A program made the translations under genes and the position numbers. From contig NC_058519.1 of assembly GCF_904849725.1 (NCBI RefSeq), forward strand, positions 185,307,703 through 185,371,702: a DNA stretch of 64,000 nt, written 5' to 3'. Under the pieces are notes generated by a model. The model searched no databases. It saw only the letters and a list, made by a program, of their open reading frames with translations, and had not been told where the DNA came from. Below are positions 1 through 11,512 of the stretch, one piece after another (position 1 is the stretch's first letter; each line of letters opens with the position of its first letter). The stretch is from Hordeum vulgare subsp. vulgare. Taxonomy: Eukaryota > Streptophyta > Magnoliopsida > Poales > Poaceae.

Positions 1-1719
1 AAACTCGAAACTCAGATATTCACCCCCACGATCAGACCGTAGGAACTTGATCTTCTTGTTATGATGATTTTCCACTTCACTCTGAAATTGCTTGAACTTT
101 TCAAATGTTTCAGACTTGTGTTTCATCAAGTAGACATAACCATATCTACTTAAATCGTCAGTGAAGGTGAGGAAATAACGATATCCGCCACGTGCCTCTA
201 CGCTCATTGGACCACACACATCTGTATGTATGATTTCCAACAAGTCACTTGCACGCTCCATTGTTCCGGAGAACGGAGTCTTAGTCATCTTGCCCATGAG
301 GCATGGTTCGCACGTGTCAAGTGAATCAAAATCAAGTGACTCCAAAAGTCCATCAGCATGGAGTTTCTTCATGCGCTTTACACCAATATGACCCAAGCGG
401 CAGTGCCACAAAAATATGGCGCTATCATTGTTTACTCTAACTCTTTTGGTCTCAATGTTATGTATATGCGTATCGCTATCAAGATTCAATATGAACAATC
501 CTCTCACATTCGGTGCATGACCATAAAAGATGTTACTCATAGAAATAGAACAGCCATTATTCTCAGACTTAAAAGAGTAACCGTCTCGCAATAAACAAGA
601 TCCAGATATAATGTTCATGCTCAACGCAGGCACTAAGTAACAATGATTTAAGTTCATCACTAATCCCGATGGTAGTTGAAGTGACACTGTGCCGACGGCG
701 ATTGCATCAACCTTGGAACCATTTCCTACGCGCATCGTCACTTCGTCTTTCGCCAGCCTTCGCCTATTCCGCAGTTCCTGTTTCGAGTTGCAAATATGAG
801 CAACAGAACCGGTATCAAATACCCAGGCACTACTACGAGAGCTAGTTAAGTACACATCAATAACATGTATATCAAATATACCTGATTTTTCTTTGCCCGC
901 CTTCTTATCTGCCAGATACTTGGGGCAATTGCGCTTCCAGTGACCCATACCCTTGCAATAGAAGCACTCTATTTCAGGCTTAGGTCCAGCCTTGGGTTTC
1001 TTCGGCGGATTGGCAACAGGCTTGCCGCTCTTCTTCGAATTGCCCTTCTTGCCTTTGCCGTTTCTCTTGAAACTAGTGGTCTTGCTCACCATCAACACTT
1101 GATGCTCTTTACGGAGTTCAGACTCTGCGACTTTCAGCATCGCAAACAACTCGCCGGGAGACTTGTTCATCCCTTGCATGTTGTAGTTCAACACAAAGCC
1201 TTTATAGCTTGGCGGCAGTGATTGAAGGATTCTGTCAGTGATAGCCTCTTGCGGGAGTTCAATCCCCAGTTCAGCTAGACGGTTTGAGTACCCAGACATT
1301 TTGAGCACATGTTCACTGACAGACGAGTTTTCCTCCATCTTGCAAGCATAGAATTTATCGGAGGTCTCATACCTCTCGATCCGGGCGTTCTTCTGAAAGA
1401 TAAACTTCAACTCCTGGAACATCTCAAATGCTCCATGACGCTCAAAGCGACGTTGAAGTCCCGGTTCTAAGCCATACAAGACTGCACATTGAACTATTGA
1501 GTAGTCCTCCTTACGCGCTAACCAAGCGTTCTTAACATCCTGATCAGCCGTAGCGGGTGGTTCATCTCCTAGCGCAGCATTAAGGACATAATCCTTCTTC
1601 CCAGCTTGTAAGATTAGCTTAAGATTACGAGCCCAGTCTACAAAGTTGCTTCCATCATCTTTCAACTTAGCTTTCTCTAGGAACGTATTAAAATTCAGGA
1701 TGACACTTGCGTGAGCCAT
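1..1719 (-). CDS. Copia gag-protease-integrase polyprotein (5' partial, runs off window)
   Basis: Minus-strand frame starting at ATG 1719-1717; 573 codons are visible and I saw no stop. It encodes the capsid and start of the enzymatic part of a copia retrotransposon. Landmarks: a gag region of about 250 residues; zinc knuckle CFYCKGMGHWKRNC (Cys252, Cys255, His260, Cys265); aspartic protease motif VFDTGS (Asp302); integrase zinc-binding motif with WHCRLGH from Trp438 and a later CEPC; and the start of the integrase core (IHTDVCGP, then LRSDRGGEY near residue 563, the second catalytic Asp). All these were checked to be in the same frame. RT and RNase H would follow to the left of base 1. An uninterrupted frame over 1.7 kb suggests a fairly young copy. 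Gag start choice: the first ATG, 1,256 bases inside the LTR. Confidence 0.85.
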   Translation of the reverse strand, partial: MAHASVILNFNTFLEKAKLKDDGSNFVDWARNLKLILQAGKKDYVLNAALGDEPPATADQDVKNAWLARKEDYSIVQCAVLYGLEPGLQRRFERHGAFEMFQELKFIFQKNARIERYETSDKFYACKMEENSSVSEHVLKMSGYSNRLAELGIELPQEAITDRILQSLPPSYKGFVLNYNMQGMNKSPGELFAMLKVAESELRKEHQVLMVSKTTSFKRNGKGKKGNSKKSGKPVANPPKKPKAGPKPEIECFYCKGMGHWKRNCPKYLADKKAGKEKSGIFDIHVIDVYLTSSRSSAWVFDTGSVAHICNSKQELRNRRRLAKDEVTMRVGNGSKVDAIAVGTVSLQLPSGLVMNLNHCYLVPALSMNIISGSCLLRDGYSFKSENNGCSISMSNIFYGHAPNVRGLFILNLDSDTHIHNIETKRVRVNNDSAIFLWHCRLGHIGVKRMKKLHADGLLESLDFDSLDTCEPCLMGKMTKTPFSGTMERASDLLEIIHTDVCGPMSVEARGGYRYFLTFTDDLSRYGYVYLMKHKSETFEKFKQFQSEVENHHNKKIKFLRSDRGGEYLSFEF

Positions 1720-2975
1720 GATCTACAACACAAATATATACAAAGTGGACTTAGACTATGTTCAAGATAATTAGAGTTCAACTTAATCAAATTATATGCT
1801 AAACTCCCACTCAAAAAGTACATCTCTCTAGTCATTTGAGTGGTTCATGATCCACTTACACTATCCCAAGTCCGATCATCACGTGAGTTGAGTATACTTT
1901 CAGTGGTAAGCATCCCTATGCTAATCATATCAACTATATGATTCATGATCGACCTTTCGGTCTCATGTGTTCCGAGGCCATGTCTGCACATGCTAGGCTC
2001 GTCAAGCTTAACCCGAGTGTTCCGCGTGCGCAACTGTTTTGCACCCGTTGTATGTGAACGTTGAGTCTATCACACCCGATCATCACGTGGTGTCTCGAAA
2101 CGACGAACTGTAGCAACGGTGCACAGTCGGGGAGAACACAATTTCGTCTTGAAATTTTAGTGAGAGATCACCTCATAATGCTACCGTCGTTCTAAGCAAA
2201 ATAAGGTGCATAAAAGGATTAACATCACATGCAATTCATAAGTGACATGATATGGCCATCATCACGTGCTTCTTGATCTCCATCACCAAAACACCGGCAC
2301 GATCTTCTTGTCACCGGCGCCACACCATGATCATCCATCAACGTGTTGCCATCGGGGTTGTCGTGCTACTTATGCTATTACTACTAAAGCTACATCCTAG
2401 CAAAATAGTAAACGCATCTGCAAGCACAAACGTTAGTATAAAGACAACCCTATGGCTCCTGCCGGTTGCCGTACCATCGACGTGCAAGTCGATATTTCTA
2501 TTACAACATGATCATCTCATACATCCAATATATCACATCACATCGTTGGCCATATCACATCACAATCATACCCTGCAAAAACAAGTTAGACGTCCTCTAA
2601 TTTTGTTGTTGCATGTTTTACGTGGTGACCAAGGGTATCTAGTAGGATCGCATCTTACTTACGCAAACACCGCAATGGAGATATATGAGTTGCTATTTAA
2701 CCTCATCCAAGGACCTCCTCGGTCAAATCCGATTCAACTAAAGTTGGAGAAACCGTCACTTGCCAGTCATCTTTGAGCAAAGGGGGTTACTCGTAACGAT
2801 GAAACCAGTCTCTCGTAAGCGTACGAGTAATGTCGGTCCAAGCCGCTTCAATCCAACAATACCGTGGAATCAAGAAAAGACTAAGGAGGGCAGCAAAACG
2901 CACATCACCGCCCACAAAAACTTTTGTGTTCTACTCGAGAAGACATCTACGCATGAACCTAGCTCATGATGCCAC
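1720..2975 (-). other. Untranslated leader of the minus-strand copia element, with degenerate PBS
   Basis: Between LTR and gag I find no sustained frame. Directly inside the LTR (2975 downward, minus strand) the sequence reads TGGCATCATGAGCTAGG, resembling the plant copia primer-binding site TGGTATCAGAGC (initiator-Met tRNA) but with changes, so priming from this copy may be impaired. Short open frames here look like chance. Confidence 0.6.
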
Positions 2976-4797
2976 TGTTGGGGAACGTCGCAAGGGAAAC
3001 AAAAATTTTCCTACGCGCACGAAGACCTATCATGGTGATGTCCATCTACGAGAGGGGATGAGTGATCTACGTACCCTTGTAGATCATACAGCAGAAGCGT
3101 TAGAGAACGCGGTTGATGTAGTGGAACGTCCTCACGTCCCTCGATCCGCCCCGCAAACAATCCCGCGATCAGTCCCACGATCTAGTACCGAACGGACGGC
3201 ACCTCCGCGTTCAGCACACGTACAGCTCGACGATGATCTCGGCCTTCTTGATCCAGCAAGAGAGACGGAGAGGTAGAAGAGTTCTCCGGCTGCGTGACGG
3301 TGCTCCGGAGGTTGGTGATGATCTTGTCTCAGCAGGGCTCCGCCCGAGCTCCGCAGAAACGCGATCTAGAGGAAAAACTATGGAGGTATGTGGTCGGGCA
3401 GCCGTGAGAAAGTCATCTCAAATCAGCCCTAATTGCTCCATATATATAGGAGGAGGGAGGGGGGCCTTGCCTTGGGGTCCAAGGGACCCTCAAGGGGTCG
3501 GCCGAGCCAAGGGGGGGAGGACTCCCCCCCCAAACCGAGTTGGATTTGGTTTGGTGGGAGGAGTCCCCCTCCCTTCCCACTTCCTCCCTCTTTTTTTTTC
3601 TTTTCCTTTGATTCTTTATTCTTGGCGCATAGGCCCCCTTGGGGCTGTCCCACCAGCCCACTAAGGGCTGGTGTGTCTCCCCAAAGCCTATGGGCTTCCC
3701 CGGGGTGGGTTGCCCCCCCCGGTGAACTCCCGGAACCCATTCGTCATTCCCGGTACATTCCCGGTAACTCCGAAAACCTTCCGGTAATCAAATGAGGTCA
3801 TCCTATATATCAATCTTCGTTTCAGGACCATTCCGGAAACCCTCGTGACGTCCGTGATCTCATCCGGGACTCCGAACAACATTCGGTAACCAACCATATA
3901 ACTCAAATACGCATAAAACAACGTCGGACCTTAAGTGTGCAGACCCTGCGGGTTCGAGAACTATGTAGACATGACCCGAGAGACTCCTCGGTCAATATCC
4001 AATAGCGGGACCTGGATGCCCATATTGGATCCTACATATTCCACGAAGATCTTATCGTTTGAACCTCAGTGTCAAGGATTCGTATAATCCCGTATGTCAT
4101 TCCCTTTGTCCTTCGGTATGTTACTTGCCCGAGATTCGATCGTCAGTATCAGCATACCTATTTCAATCTCGTTTACCGGCAAGTCTCTTTACTCGTTCCG
4201 TAATACAAGATCCCGCAACTTACACTAAGTTACATTGCTTGCAAGGCTTGTGTGTGATGTTGTATTACCGAGTGGGCCCCGAGATACCTCTCCGTCATAC
4301 GGAGTGACAAATCCCAGTCTTGATCCATACTAACTCAACTAACACCTTCGGAGATACCTGTAGAGCATCTTTATAGTCACCCAGTTACGTTGCGACATTT
4401 GATACACACAAAGCATTCCTCCGGTGTCAGTGAGTTATATGATCTCATGGTCATATGAATAAATACTTGACACGCAGAAAACAGTAGCAACAAAATGACA
4501 CGATCAACATGCTACGTCTATTAGTTTGGGTCTAGTCCATCACGTGATTCTCCCAATGACGTGATCCAGTTATCAAGCAACAACACCTTGTTCATAATCA
4601 GAAGACAGTGACTATCATCGATCAACTGGCTAGCCAACTAGAGGCATGCTAGGGACGGTGTTTTGTCTATGTATCCACGCATGTAAATGAGTCTTCATTC
4701 AATACAATTATAGCATGGATAATAAACTATTATCTTGATACAGGAATTATAATAATAACTATACATTTATTATTGCCTCTAGGACATAATTCCAACA
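2976..4797 (-). repeat. 5' LTR of the minus-strand copia element (1,822 bp)
   Basis: Bounded by TGTTGGGG at 2976 and CCAACA ending at 4797; the ends form a short inverted repeat TGTTGG/CCAACA. The sequence holds the expected promoter/leader mix and no conserved coding frame; the overlapping short frames on both strands near 3230-3920 come from its GC-rich part. Length and end sequence match the BARE/WIS/Angela type as I know it. Confidence 0.8.
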
Positions 4798-4802
4798 GTT
4801 AT

Positions 4803-5217
4803 CTCTTACCCGAACCCTTTACTTATGCACTTTACTTTGTGATAGACATATTGTTTATTGTAATATACCTTGCTATCACTTAGTTGTTTATCTTGCTTAG
4901 CATAAGTTGTTGGTGCACATAGGTGAGCCTAGTTGTTTGTAGGTTTTGTGCTTGACATATTAAACGTTAGTTTTATTCCGCATTTGTTCAAGCCTAAACC
5001 TTAACTATTTTAAAGCGCCTATTCAGCCCCCCCCTCTAGGCGACATCCATGTCCTTTTCATAAGCAAACTCATCTCTTGCATTTACTTTTTTGCCTCTCG
5101 TTTTCCTCTCCCCCACTTCTAGAAAACAAAAAATTACAAAAAAATCTTTGCCTTTTTCGTTCGCCCTTTTTCTCGCTTGCTCTTTGTTTGCTTGTGTGCT
5201 TGCTTCCCGAAGTCACC
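4803..5217 (+). other. Leader / LTR-like remnant upstream of gag
   Basis: No gene. The stretch contains a C-rich segment followed by CTCTAGGCGACATCC near 5030-5048, a composition typical of the downstream end of Triticeae LTRs, but no primer-binding site follows it and it is unlike the 3' LTR at 9979-11507. It may be a foreign LTR fragment or a diverged leader; I cannot decide. Confidence 0.35.
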
Positions 5218-5685
5218 ATGACTAAAAACACCAAACTTTGTGACTTCTCGAATACTAATAATAATGATTTTATTAATACTCCGATTGCTCCCGCCACTAG
5301 TGCGGAGTCATACGAAATCAATGCCGCTTTGCTGAATCTTGTTATGAAAGAGCAATTTTCCGGCCTTCCTAGTGAAGATGTCGCATCCCATCTTAATACC
5401 TTCATAGAGCTTTGCGATATGCAAAATAAGAAATATGTGGATAATGATGTGATTAAGTTGAAGCTTTTTCCTTTCTCGTTGCGAGATCGAGCAAAAACTT
5501 GGTTTTCGTCTTTGCCCAAAAATAGTATCCATTCTTGGAATAAGTGCAAAGATGCTTATATATCCAAGTATTTTCTGCCGGCTAAGATTATCTCTCTCCG
5601 AAATGATATCATGAATTTCAAGCAACTTGATCATGAACATGTTGCACAATCTTGGGAGAGAATGAAACTGAAAATTGATAATTAG
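5218..5685 (+). pseudogene. Gag N-terminal part, interrupted
   Basis: ATG at 5218 in the context CACCATGAC opens 155 codons ending at TAG 5683. The protein has the look of a plant retrotransposon gag domain: LNTFIELCDM, LKLFPFSLRDRAKTWFSSLP (residues about 85-105) and AQSWERMK match the retrotrans_gag pattern. The frame is lost by a frameshift near 5675-5690; gag-like sequence goes on in another frame, which also meets a TAA at 5798-5800 before the downstream long frame begins. So this copy cannot make one continuous gag-protease protein. Confidence 0.75.
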
Positions 5686-5839
5686 AAATTGTCCCGCTCA
5701 TGGCTTGAGTCTTTGGATGATTATACAAATCTTCTACGCTGGCTTGAACTTCGCTTCTAGAAATATCTTGGACTCCGCCTCAGGTGGAACGTTCATGTAA
5801 ATCACGTTAGGAGAAGCCACGAAACTCCTAGACAATATC

Positions 5840-7300
5840 ATGACGGACTACTCTCAGTGGCACACTGAAAGGTCACCTACTAGTAAGAAAGTACACGCTA
5901 TAGAAGAAATTAACTCGTTGAGTGCTAAGATGGATGAGTTAAAGAATTTGGTTGCTAGTAGAAGTGCTCATTTAGATCCTAATGATATGCCCTTGTCTTC
6001 TTTGATTGAGAGTAGCAATGCTAGCTTGGACGTTAATTTTGTTGGTAGGAATAATTTTGGCAACAACAATGCTTTTAGAGGAAACTATGTTCCTAGGCCT
6101 TTTCCTAGTAACTCCTCTAATAACTTTGGCAACTCCTACAACAATACTCATGGAAATTACAATAGATTACCCTCTTATCTAGAGAGTAATATCAAAGAGT
6201 TTATCAACTCGCAGAAAATTTTCAACGCGTCCATAGAGGAAAAACTACTCAAAATTGACGATTTGGCTAAGAGCGTTGATAGAATGTCTAGTGATATTGA
6301 TGCTTTGAAAGTTAGATGTTCTCCTCCCAAGAACAATATGGATGAAACTTTGAAAGCTATGTGTGTTTCCATGATTGAGAGCAAAGAAAGAACCGCCCAA
6401 ATTCGTGCTAGACATGAATGGCTTAAAAAGGCGTGTTCTCGTGATAAGAATCACGAAGATCTTAAAGTGCTTGGTGTGACTCCCATTGAATCTTTGTTTT
6501 CTTGTGTCAAATCTAATGATGATGGGGCTGGATATGAATCCACTTTGGTTGAAAAACGCCCCAATGATTCGGAGTCCATCTATCTTGATGCTAAAAGCAT
6601 TGAAAGTAGAGTAGAAGATATTAAAACTTTGAGTAGTAATGAAATTACCACCTTGGATTTCAAGGAATTCAATTCTTATAGTTGCCCCTTGATTGAATAC
6701 ATTTCCTTGATGCAATCCATGCTAAACTCTCCACACGCTTATAGCCAAAACAAGGCCTTTACCGATCATATCGTCGAAGCCATGATAAAATATCTTGAAG
6801 AGAAACTTGAATTGGAAGTCTCTATCCCTAGAAAGCTTCATGATGAGTGGGAACCTACTATCAAAATCAAAATCAAAAACTATGAATGCAATGCTTTGTG
6901 TGATTTGGGTGCTAGTGTTTCCGCAATTCCAAAGTCTTTATGTGATGTTCTGGGTTTTAATGAGATTGAAGAGTGTTCTCTTAATTTGCATCTTGTGGAT
7001 TCTACTGTCAAGAAACCCATGGGAAGGATCAATGATGTTCTTATTATTGCAAATAGGAACTATGTACCCGTGGATTTCATTGTGCTTGACATTGATTGCA
7101 ATCCTACACGCCCTATTATTCTTGGTAGACCTTTCCTAAGGACTATCGGTGCTATCATCGATATGAAGGAAGGGAATATTAGATTTCAATTTCCTTTAAA
7201 GAAGGGCATTGAGCATTTTCCTAGAAAGGAAGTAACATTGCCATATGAATCCATGATGAGGGCCACTTATGATTTGAGCACCAAAGACGACGATACGTGA
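5840..7300 (+). CDS. Gag C-terminal / retropepsin-like aspartic protease region of LTR element
   Basis: Open frame of 486 codons from ATG 5840, in the same frame as the gag sequence upstream of TAA 5798. Order: residues 1-60 end of gag; about 70-115 an Asn/Gly-rich spacer; 120-300 no recognised domain; about 330-460 an aspartic-protease-like domain with CDLGASVSAIP (active-site-like Asp-Leu-Gly-Ala-Ser) and LGRPFLRTIGAIIDMKEG, the flap and C-terminal pattern of plant gypsy-type proteases. No RT follows. The ATG may be an internal methionine of the original gag-pro frame rather than a true start. Confidence 0.7.
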   Translation: MTDYSQWHTERSPTSKKVHAIEEINSLSAKMDELKNLVASRSAHLDPNDMPLSSLIESSNASLDVNFVGRNNFGNNNAFRGNYVPRPFPSNSSNNFGNSYNNTHGNYNRLPSYLESNIKEFINSQKIFNASIEEKLLKIDDLAKSVDRMSSDIDALKVRCSPPKNNMDETLKAMCVSMIESKERTAQIRARHEWLKKACSRDKNHEDLKVLGVTPIESLFSCVKSNDDGAGYESTLVEKRPNDSESIYLDAKSIESRVEDIKTLSSNEITTLDFKEFNSYSCPLIEYISLMQSMLNSPHAYSQNKAFTDHIVEAMIKYLEEKLELEVSIPRKLHDEWEPTIKIKIKNYECNALCDLGASVSAIPKSLCDVLGFNEIEECSLNLHLVDSTVKKPMGRINDVLIIANRNYVPVDFIVLDIDCNPTRPIILGRPFLRTIGAIIDMKEGNIRFQFPLKKGIEHFPRKEVTLPYESMMRATYDLSTKDDDT

Positions 7301-7952
7301 TTCTATCGCCTTATGCCTAGCTAAGGGCGTTAGACAATGGCACTTGTTGGAAGGCAACCCAATGAATTTATTTCTTTTTCTTTCTGTTTTGTTGCGTCCA
7401 CACCATCATAATTCTGTTATGATTGTGTTTTTTGTGTTTCTTTTTGTGTTTGAGCCAAGAAAAACCTTTATGACTAGTCTTGGTAATGGTTGTTTGATCC
7501 TGCTGGAAAAAGACAGAAACTTTTCGCTCACGAGATGATTTTTCATTTTTATTCAGAAAGAGATTTTGAGTTGATTCTTTTTGCTGCTGGTTGATATGCC
7601 TTTTTCCCACGAAGTCGTAATTTTCAGAATTTTCGAGGTACCAGAAGTATACGAAGTATACAAATTGCTACAGACTGGTCTGTTTTTGACAGATTCTGTT
7701 TTTGTTGAGTTGGTTGCTTGTTTTGATGAAACTATGGATAGTATCGGGGGGTACTAGCCATGGAAAAGTGAGAATACAGTAGCCCAACACCAATATAAAT
7801 ATAAATCAAGATTTCTACAGTACCTAAAGTGGTGGTAGTTTGTTTTCTTGTGCTAATGTTATCACGAGTTTCTGTTTAAGTTTTGTGTTGTGAAGTTTTC
7901 AAGTTTTGGGTGATGTTCTCATGGACAAAGAGATAAGGAGTGGAAATATCTC

Positions 7953-7983
7953 AAGCTTGGGGATGCCCAGGGCATCCCAAGCC
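7953..7983 (+). repeat. Hairpin built on the PPT-like motif (first)
   Basis: AAGCTTGGGGATGCCC is followed, after two bases, by GGGCATCCCAAGC: a nearly perfect inverted repeat with one bulged G. Its left arm repeats the polypurine-tract sequence AAGCTTGGGGATGC that precedes the 3' LTR at 9964. Confidence 0.75.
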
Positions 7984-8007
7984 AAATTCAAGGACACTAA
8001 AAAGCCT

Positions 8008-8038
8008 AAGCTTGGGGATGCCCCGGGAAGGCATCCCC
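8008..8038 (+). repeat. Hairpin built on the PPT-like motif (second)
   Basis: AAGCTTGGGGATGCC again, followed by loop CCGGGAA and GGCATCCCC: a perfect 9 bp stem (8014-8022 / 8030-8038). Confidence 0.75.
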
Positions 8039-9963
8039 TCTTTCGTCTTCAATCCATCGGTAACGTCACTTGGAGCTATATTTTTATTCACCACATGATA
8101 TGTGTTTTGCTTGGAGCGTCTTGTATCTTAGGAGTCTTTTATTTTTGTTGTGTCACAATCATCCTTGCTGCACACCTTTAGAGAGAGGCATGCACTCATC
8201 ATAATTTTGCTAGAATGCTCATAGTGCTTTACTTATATCTTTTGAGCTAGATAATTTTGATCTTTGTGCTTCACTTAGATCTTTTAGAGCACGGCGGTGC
8301 GTGACTTGGTGGTTGGCTTATGCTATGAAAGTAGTCCCAAAGGTGATAGGTACCCAAAGAGGATACAAAAATCTCCATCTTCATATGCATTGAGTAGAAA
8401 GAGAAGTCTTGATTCCTCTCAATTAGTTTTGAGACGTGGATTTGGTAATATTAAGAACTATGTTAGTAGGGTGTTGTGAATTTAGAAATACTCGTGTTGA
8501 AGTTATTGATTCCCGTAGCATGCACGTATGGTGAACTGCTATGTTAGGAAGTCGAAGCATAATTGATCTATTGATTGCCATCCTTTGTGTTGAGGTCGGG
8601 ATCGCGCGATGGTTAACACCCACCAACCCTTCCCCTAGGAGTATGCGTTTAGCACTTTGTTTCGATTACTAATAAAAACTTTCGCAACAAGTATGTGAGT
8701 TCTTCATGACTAATGTGAGTCCATGGTATAGATGCACTTTCACCTTCCACCATTGCTAACCTCTCTAGTGCCGCGCAATTTTCGTCGGTACATAAACCCA
8801 CCATATGCCTTCCTCAAAACAGCCACCATACCTACCTACTATGGCATTTTCATAGCCATTCCGAGATATATTGCCATGCAACTCTCACCGTTCCATCTCA
8901 TGACTTGTGCCGTCACTCTCATAATGCCATTGCATGATCGTAAGATAGCTAGCGAGATGTTTCAACGTCATATGCCAAGCTAGATCGTTGCACATCCCGG
9001 TACACTGCCGGAGGCATTTCCTATAGAGTCATCATCGTTTCGAGTTTTGAGTTGTGAGTAAATAAAAGTGTGATGATCATCATTATTAGAGCATTGTCCC
9101 ATGTGAGGAAATAAAAAAAAGCGGCCAAAGAGCCCAAAAAAGGGAGAGAAAAAAAGAGGCCTAAGAGCCCAAATAAAAAAAAAGAGAAAAAGAGAGAAGG
9201 GACAATGCTACTGTCTTTTTCCACACTTGTGCTTCATAATAGCACCATGTTCTTCATGATTGAGAGTCTCTCGTTTCGTCACTACCATATGCTAGTGGGA
9301 ATCTTTCTTATATAACTTGGCTTGTATATTCCAATGATGGGCTTCCTCAAAATTGCCCTAGGTCTTCGTGAGCAAGCAAGTTGGATGCACACCCACTAGT
9401 TCTCCTTTTGAGCTTTCACATACTTATAGCTCTAGTGCATCCTTTGTATGGCAATCCCTACTCATTCACATTGATATCTATTAATGGGCCTCTCCATAGC
9501 CCTTTGATATGCCGAGTCAATGTGACCATCTCCTCCTTTTTGTCTCACAACCACCACCACACTCTATTCCACCTATAGTGCTATATCCATGGCTCACGCT
9601 CATGTATTGCGTGATAGTTATAAAAAGTTTGAGGAAGTAAGAGTGCGAAAACAATTACTTGGCCAATACCGGGGTTGTGCATGATTTACATTAGTTGTGT
9701 AAGGATGATGGAGCATAGCCAGAGTATATGATTTTGTAGGGATAACTTTCCTTGGCCTTGTTATTTTGAAAGTTCATGATTACTTTGCTAGTTTGCTTGA
9801 AGTATTATTGTTTTCATGTCAATAGCAAACTATTGTTTTGAATCTTACATATCTGAGCATTCATGTCACACGAAAGAAGTTGCAAAGGACAACTATGCTA
9901 GGTAGCATTCCACATCAAAAGTTCAGTCTTTATCACTTCCCTACTCGAGGACGAGCCAGAGTT

Positions 9964-9977
9964 AAGCTTGGGGATGC
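9964..9977 (+). other. Polypurine tract of the gag-protease element
   Basis: AAGCTTGGGGATGC lies directly before the 3' LTR start at 9979, the position expected for the plus-strand primer. Third occurrence of this motif in the element. Confidence 0.6.
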
Positions 9978-9978
9978 T

Positions 9979-11507
9979 TGATACGTCTCCAACGTATCTA
10001 TAATTTTTGATGGTTTCATGCTATTATCCTATCAAACTTTGGATGTTTTGTATTTCTTTTATATCTTTTTTGAGACTAACTTATTAACTCAGTGCCAAGT
10101 GCCAGTTCCTGTTTTTTCCATGTTTTTGACCCCTTTCAGAGGAGGATTTTAAACGGAGTCCAAACGGAACGAAACTGCCAAAAGATTTATTCCGAAACAG
10201 AGAAAGATCGGGAAGCCTGAGAATCAGGGCAGGGGGCCACTAGGGACCCCACAAGCCCCCTAGCCACGGCCGGGGGGCCCGCGCCTCCCAGGCTTGTGGG
10301 CTCCCTAGGCCACCTCTGCCCTAGGTCTTTCGCCTATAAATTCCCTAAAATCCCAGAAAAAATCAGGAGATCATCGAAAGTACTTTACCGCCGCCGCAAG
10401 CTTCTGTCTCCGCAAGATCCCATCCGGGGCACGTTCTGGTGTCGTGCCGGAGGGGGGATTCGGATACAGAGGGCTTCTTCATCAACACCATGACCTCTCC
10501 GATGATGCGTGAGTAGTTCACCATAGACCTACGGGTCCATAGCTAGTAGCTAGATGGCTTCTTCTCTCTCTTGGATCTTCAATACAAAGTTCTCCATGAT
10601 CTTCATGGAGATCTATCCGATGTAATCTTCTTTTGCGGTGTGTTTGTCGAGATCTGATGAATTGTGGATTTATGATCAGATTATCTATGAATCTTATTTG
10701 AGTTTCTTCTGATCTCTCTTATGCATGATTTCATATCCTTGTAATTCTCTTCGAGTGGTGGGTTTTGTCTGGCCAACTAGATCTATGATTCTTGCAATGG
10801 GAGAAGTGTTTGGTTTTGGGTTCATACCGTGTAGTGACCTCACCCAGTGACAGAAGGGGTAGCGAGGCACGCATCGTGTTGTTGCCATCAAGGGTAAAAA
10901 GATGAAGTTTTCATCATTGGTTTGAGATTATCCCTCTACATCATGTCATCTTGCTTAAGGCGTTACTCTGTTCGTCATGAACTCAATACACTAGATGCAT
11001 GCTGGATAGCGGTCTATGTGTGGAGTAATAGTAGTAGATGCAGAAAGTATCGGTCTACTTGTCTCGGACGTGATGCCTATATGTATGATCATTGCCTTAG
11101 ATATTGTCATGACTTTGCGCAGTTCTATCAATTGCTCGACAATAATTTGTTCACCCACCGTGATATTTGCTATTTTGAGAGAAGCCTCTAGTGAACACTA
11201 TGGCCCCCGGGTCTACTCCACACCATATTTCCAGCCTTACACTTTTTACTTCGTTGCACTTTCCGCCTTCAGATCTCACTTTGCAAACAATCTTGAAGGG
11301 ATTGACAACCCCTTTGAAGCGTTGGGTGCAAGCTTGTTTGTGTTTGTGCAGGTACTCCGGACTTGACGAGACCCTCCTTTTGGATCGATACCTTGGTTCT
11401 CAAACTGAGGGAAATACTTACTGCTCCTGTGCTACATCACCCTTTCCTCTTCAAGGGAAAACCAATGCAAGCTCAAGAGACGATAGAAGGTTTCTGTCGA
11501 CGTAGCA
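9979..11507 (+). repeat. 3' LTR of the gag-protease element (1,529 bp)
   Basis: Starts TGATACGTC and ends GACGTAGCA, a 9 bp terminal inverted repeat with one mismatch, giving canonical TG...CA ends. A likely TATA-type signal is CCTATAAATTCCC near 10332-10345. The partner 5' LTR is absent, so no age can be estimated. Confidence 0.75.
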
Positions 11508-11512
11508 CTCAT

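Larger units (their letters stand above)
1..4797 (-). mobile_element. Ty1/copia LTR retrotransposon, 5' part (BARE/WIS/Angela-like)
   Basis: On the minus strand the element reads LTR (4797-2976), degenerate primer-binding site, leader, then an open gag-pol frame from 1719 that leaves the window at base 1. The right outer LTR end is TGTTGG (minus strand) and the inner end is CCAACA, the usual TG...CA ends. The 1.8 kb LTR and the gag-protease-integrase order fit the large copia families of Triticeae; the family name is from memory. The 3' half (RT, RNase H, 3' LTR) would lie to the left. The five bases after the LTR (4798-4802, GTTAT) should be one copy of its target duplication; the other is not visible. 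It is inserted in the 5' region of the next element. Confidence 0.85.
7301..9963 (+). other. Long non-coding internal region of the gag-protease element
   Basis: 2.7 kb after the protease where an autonomous element would carry RT, RNase H and integrase. None of the short frames resembles them. An A-rich stretch near 9110-9190 and two hairpins (7953-7983, 8014-8038) are the only structure I see. Confidence 0.6.
4798..11507 (+). mobile_element. Non-autonomous LTR retrotransposon, gag-protease only (Sabrina/WHAM-like), 5' truncated
   Basis: Plus-strand element: gag remnant 5218-5685, gag/protease frame 5840-7300, long non-coding region 7301-9963, polypurine tract 9964-9977, 3' LTR 9979-11507. 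No reverse transcriptase or integrase frame is present, so mobility would need enzymes from a relative. The 5' LTR is not recognisable: 4798-5217 does not match the end of the 3' LTR, and the left end is cut by the inserted copia element. The five bases after the LTR (11508-11512, CTCAT) are the likely right target duplication. The LTR start TGATACGTCTCC resembles Sabrina/WHAM-type Triticeae elements (from memory). Confidence 0.75.
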
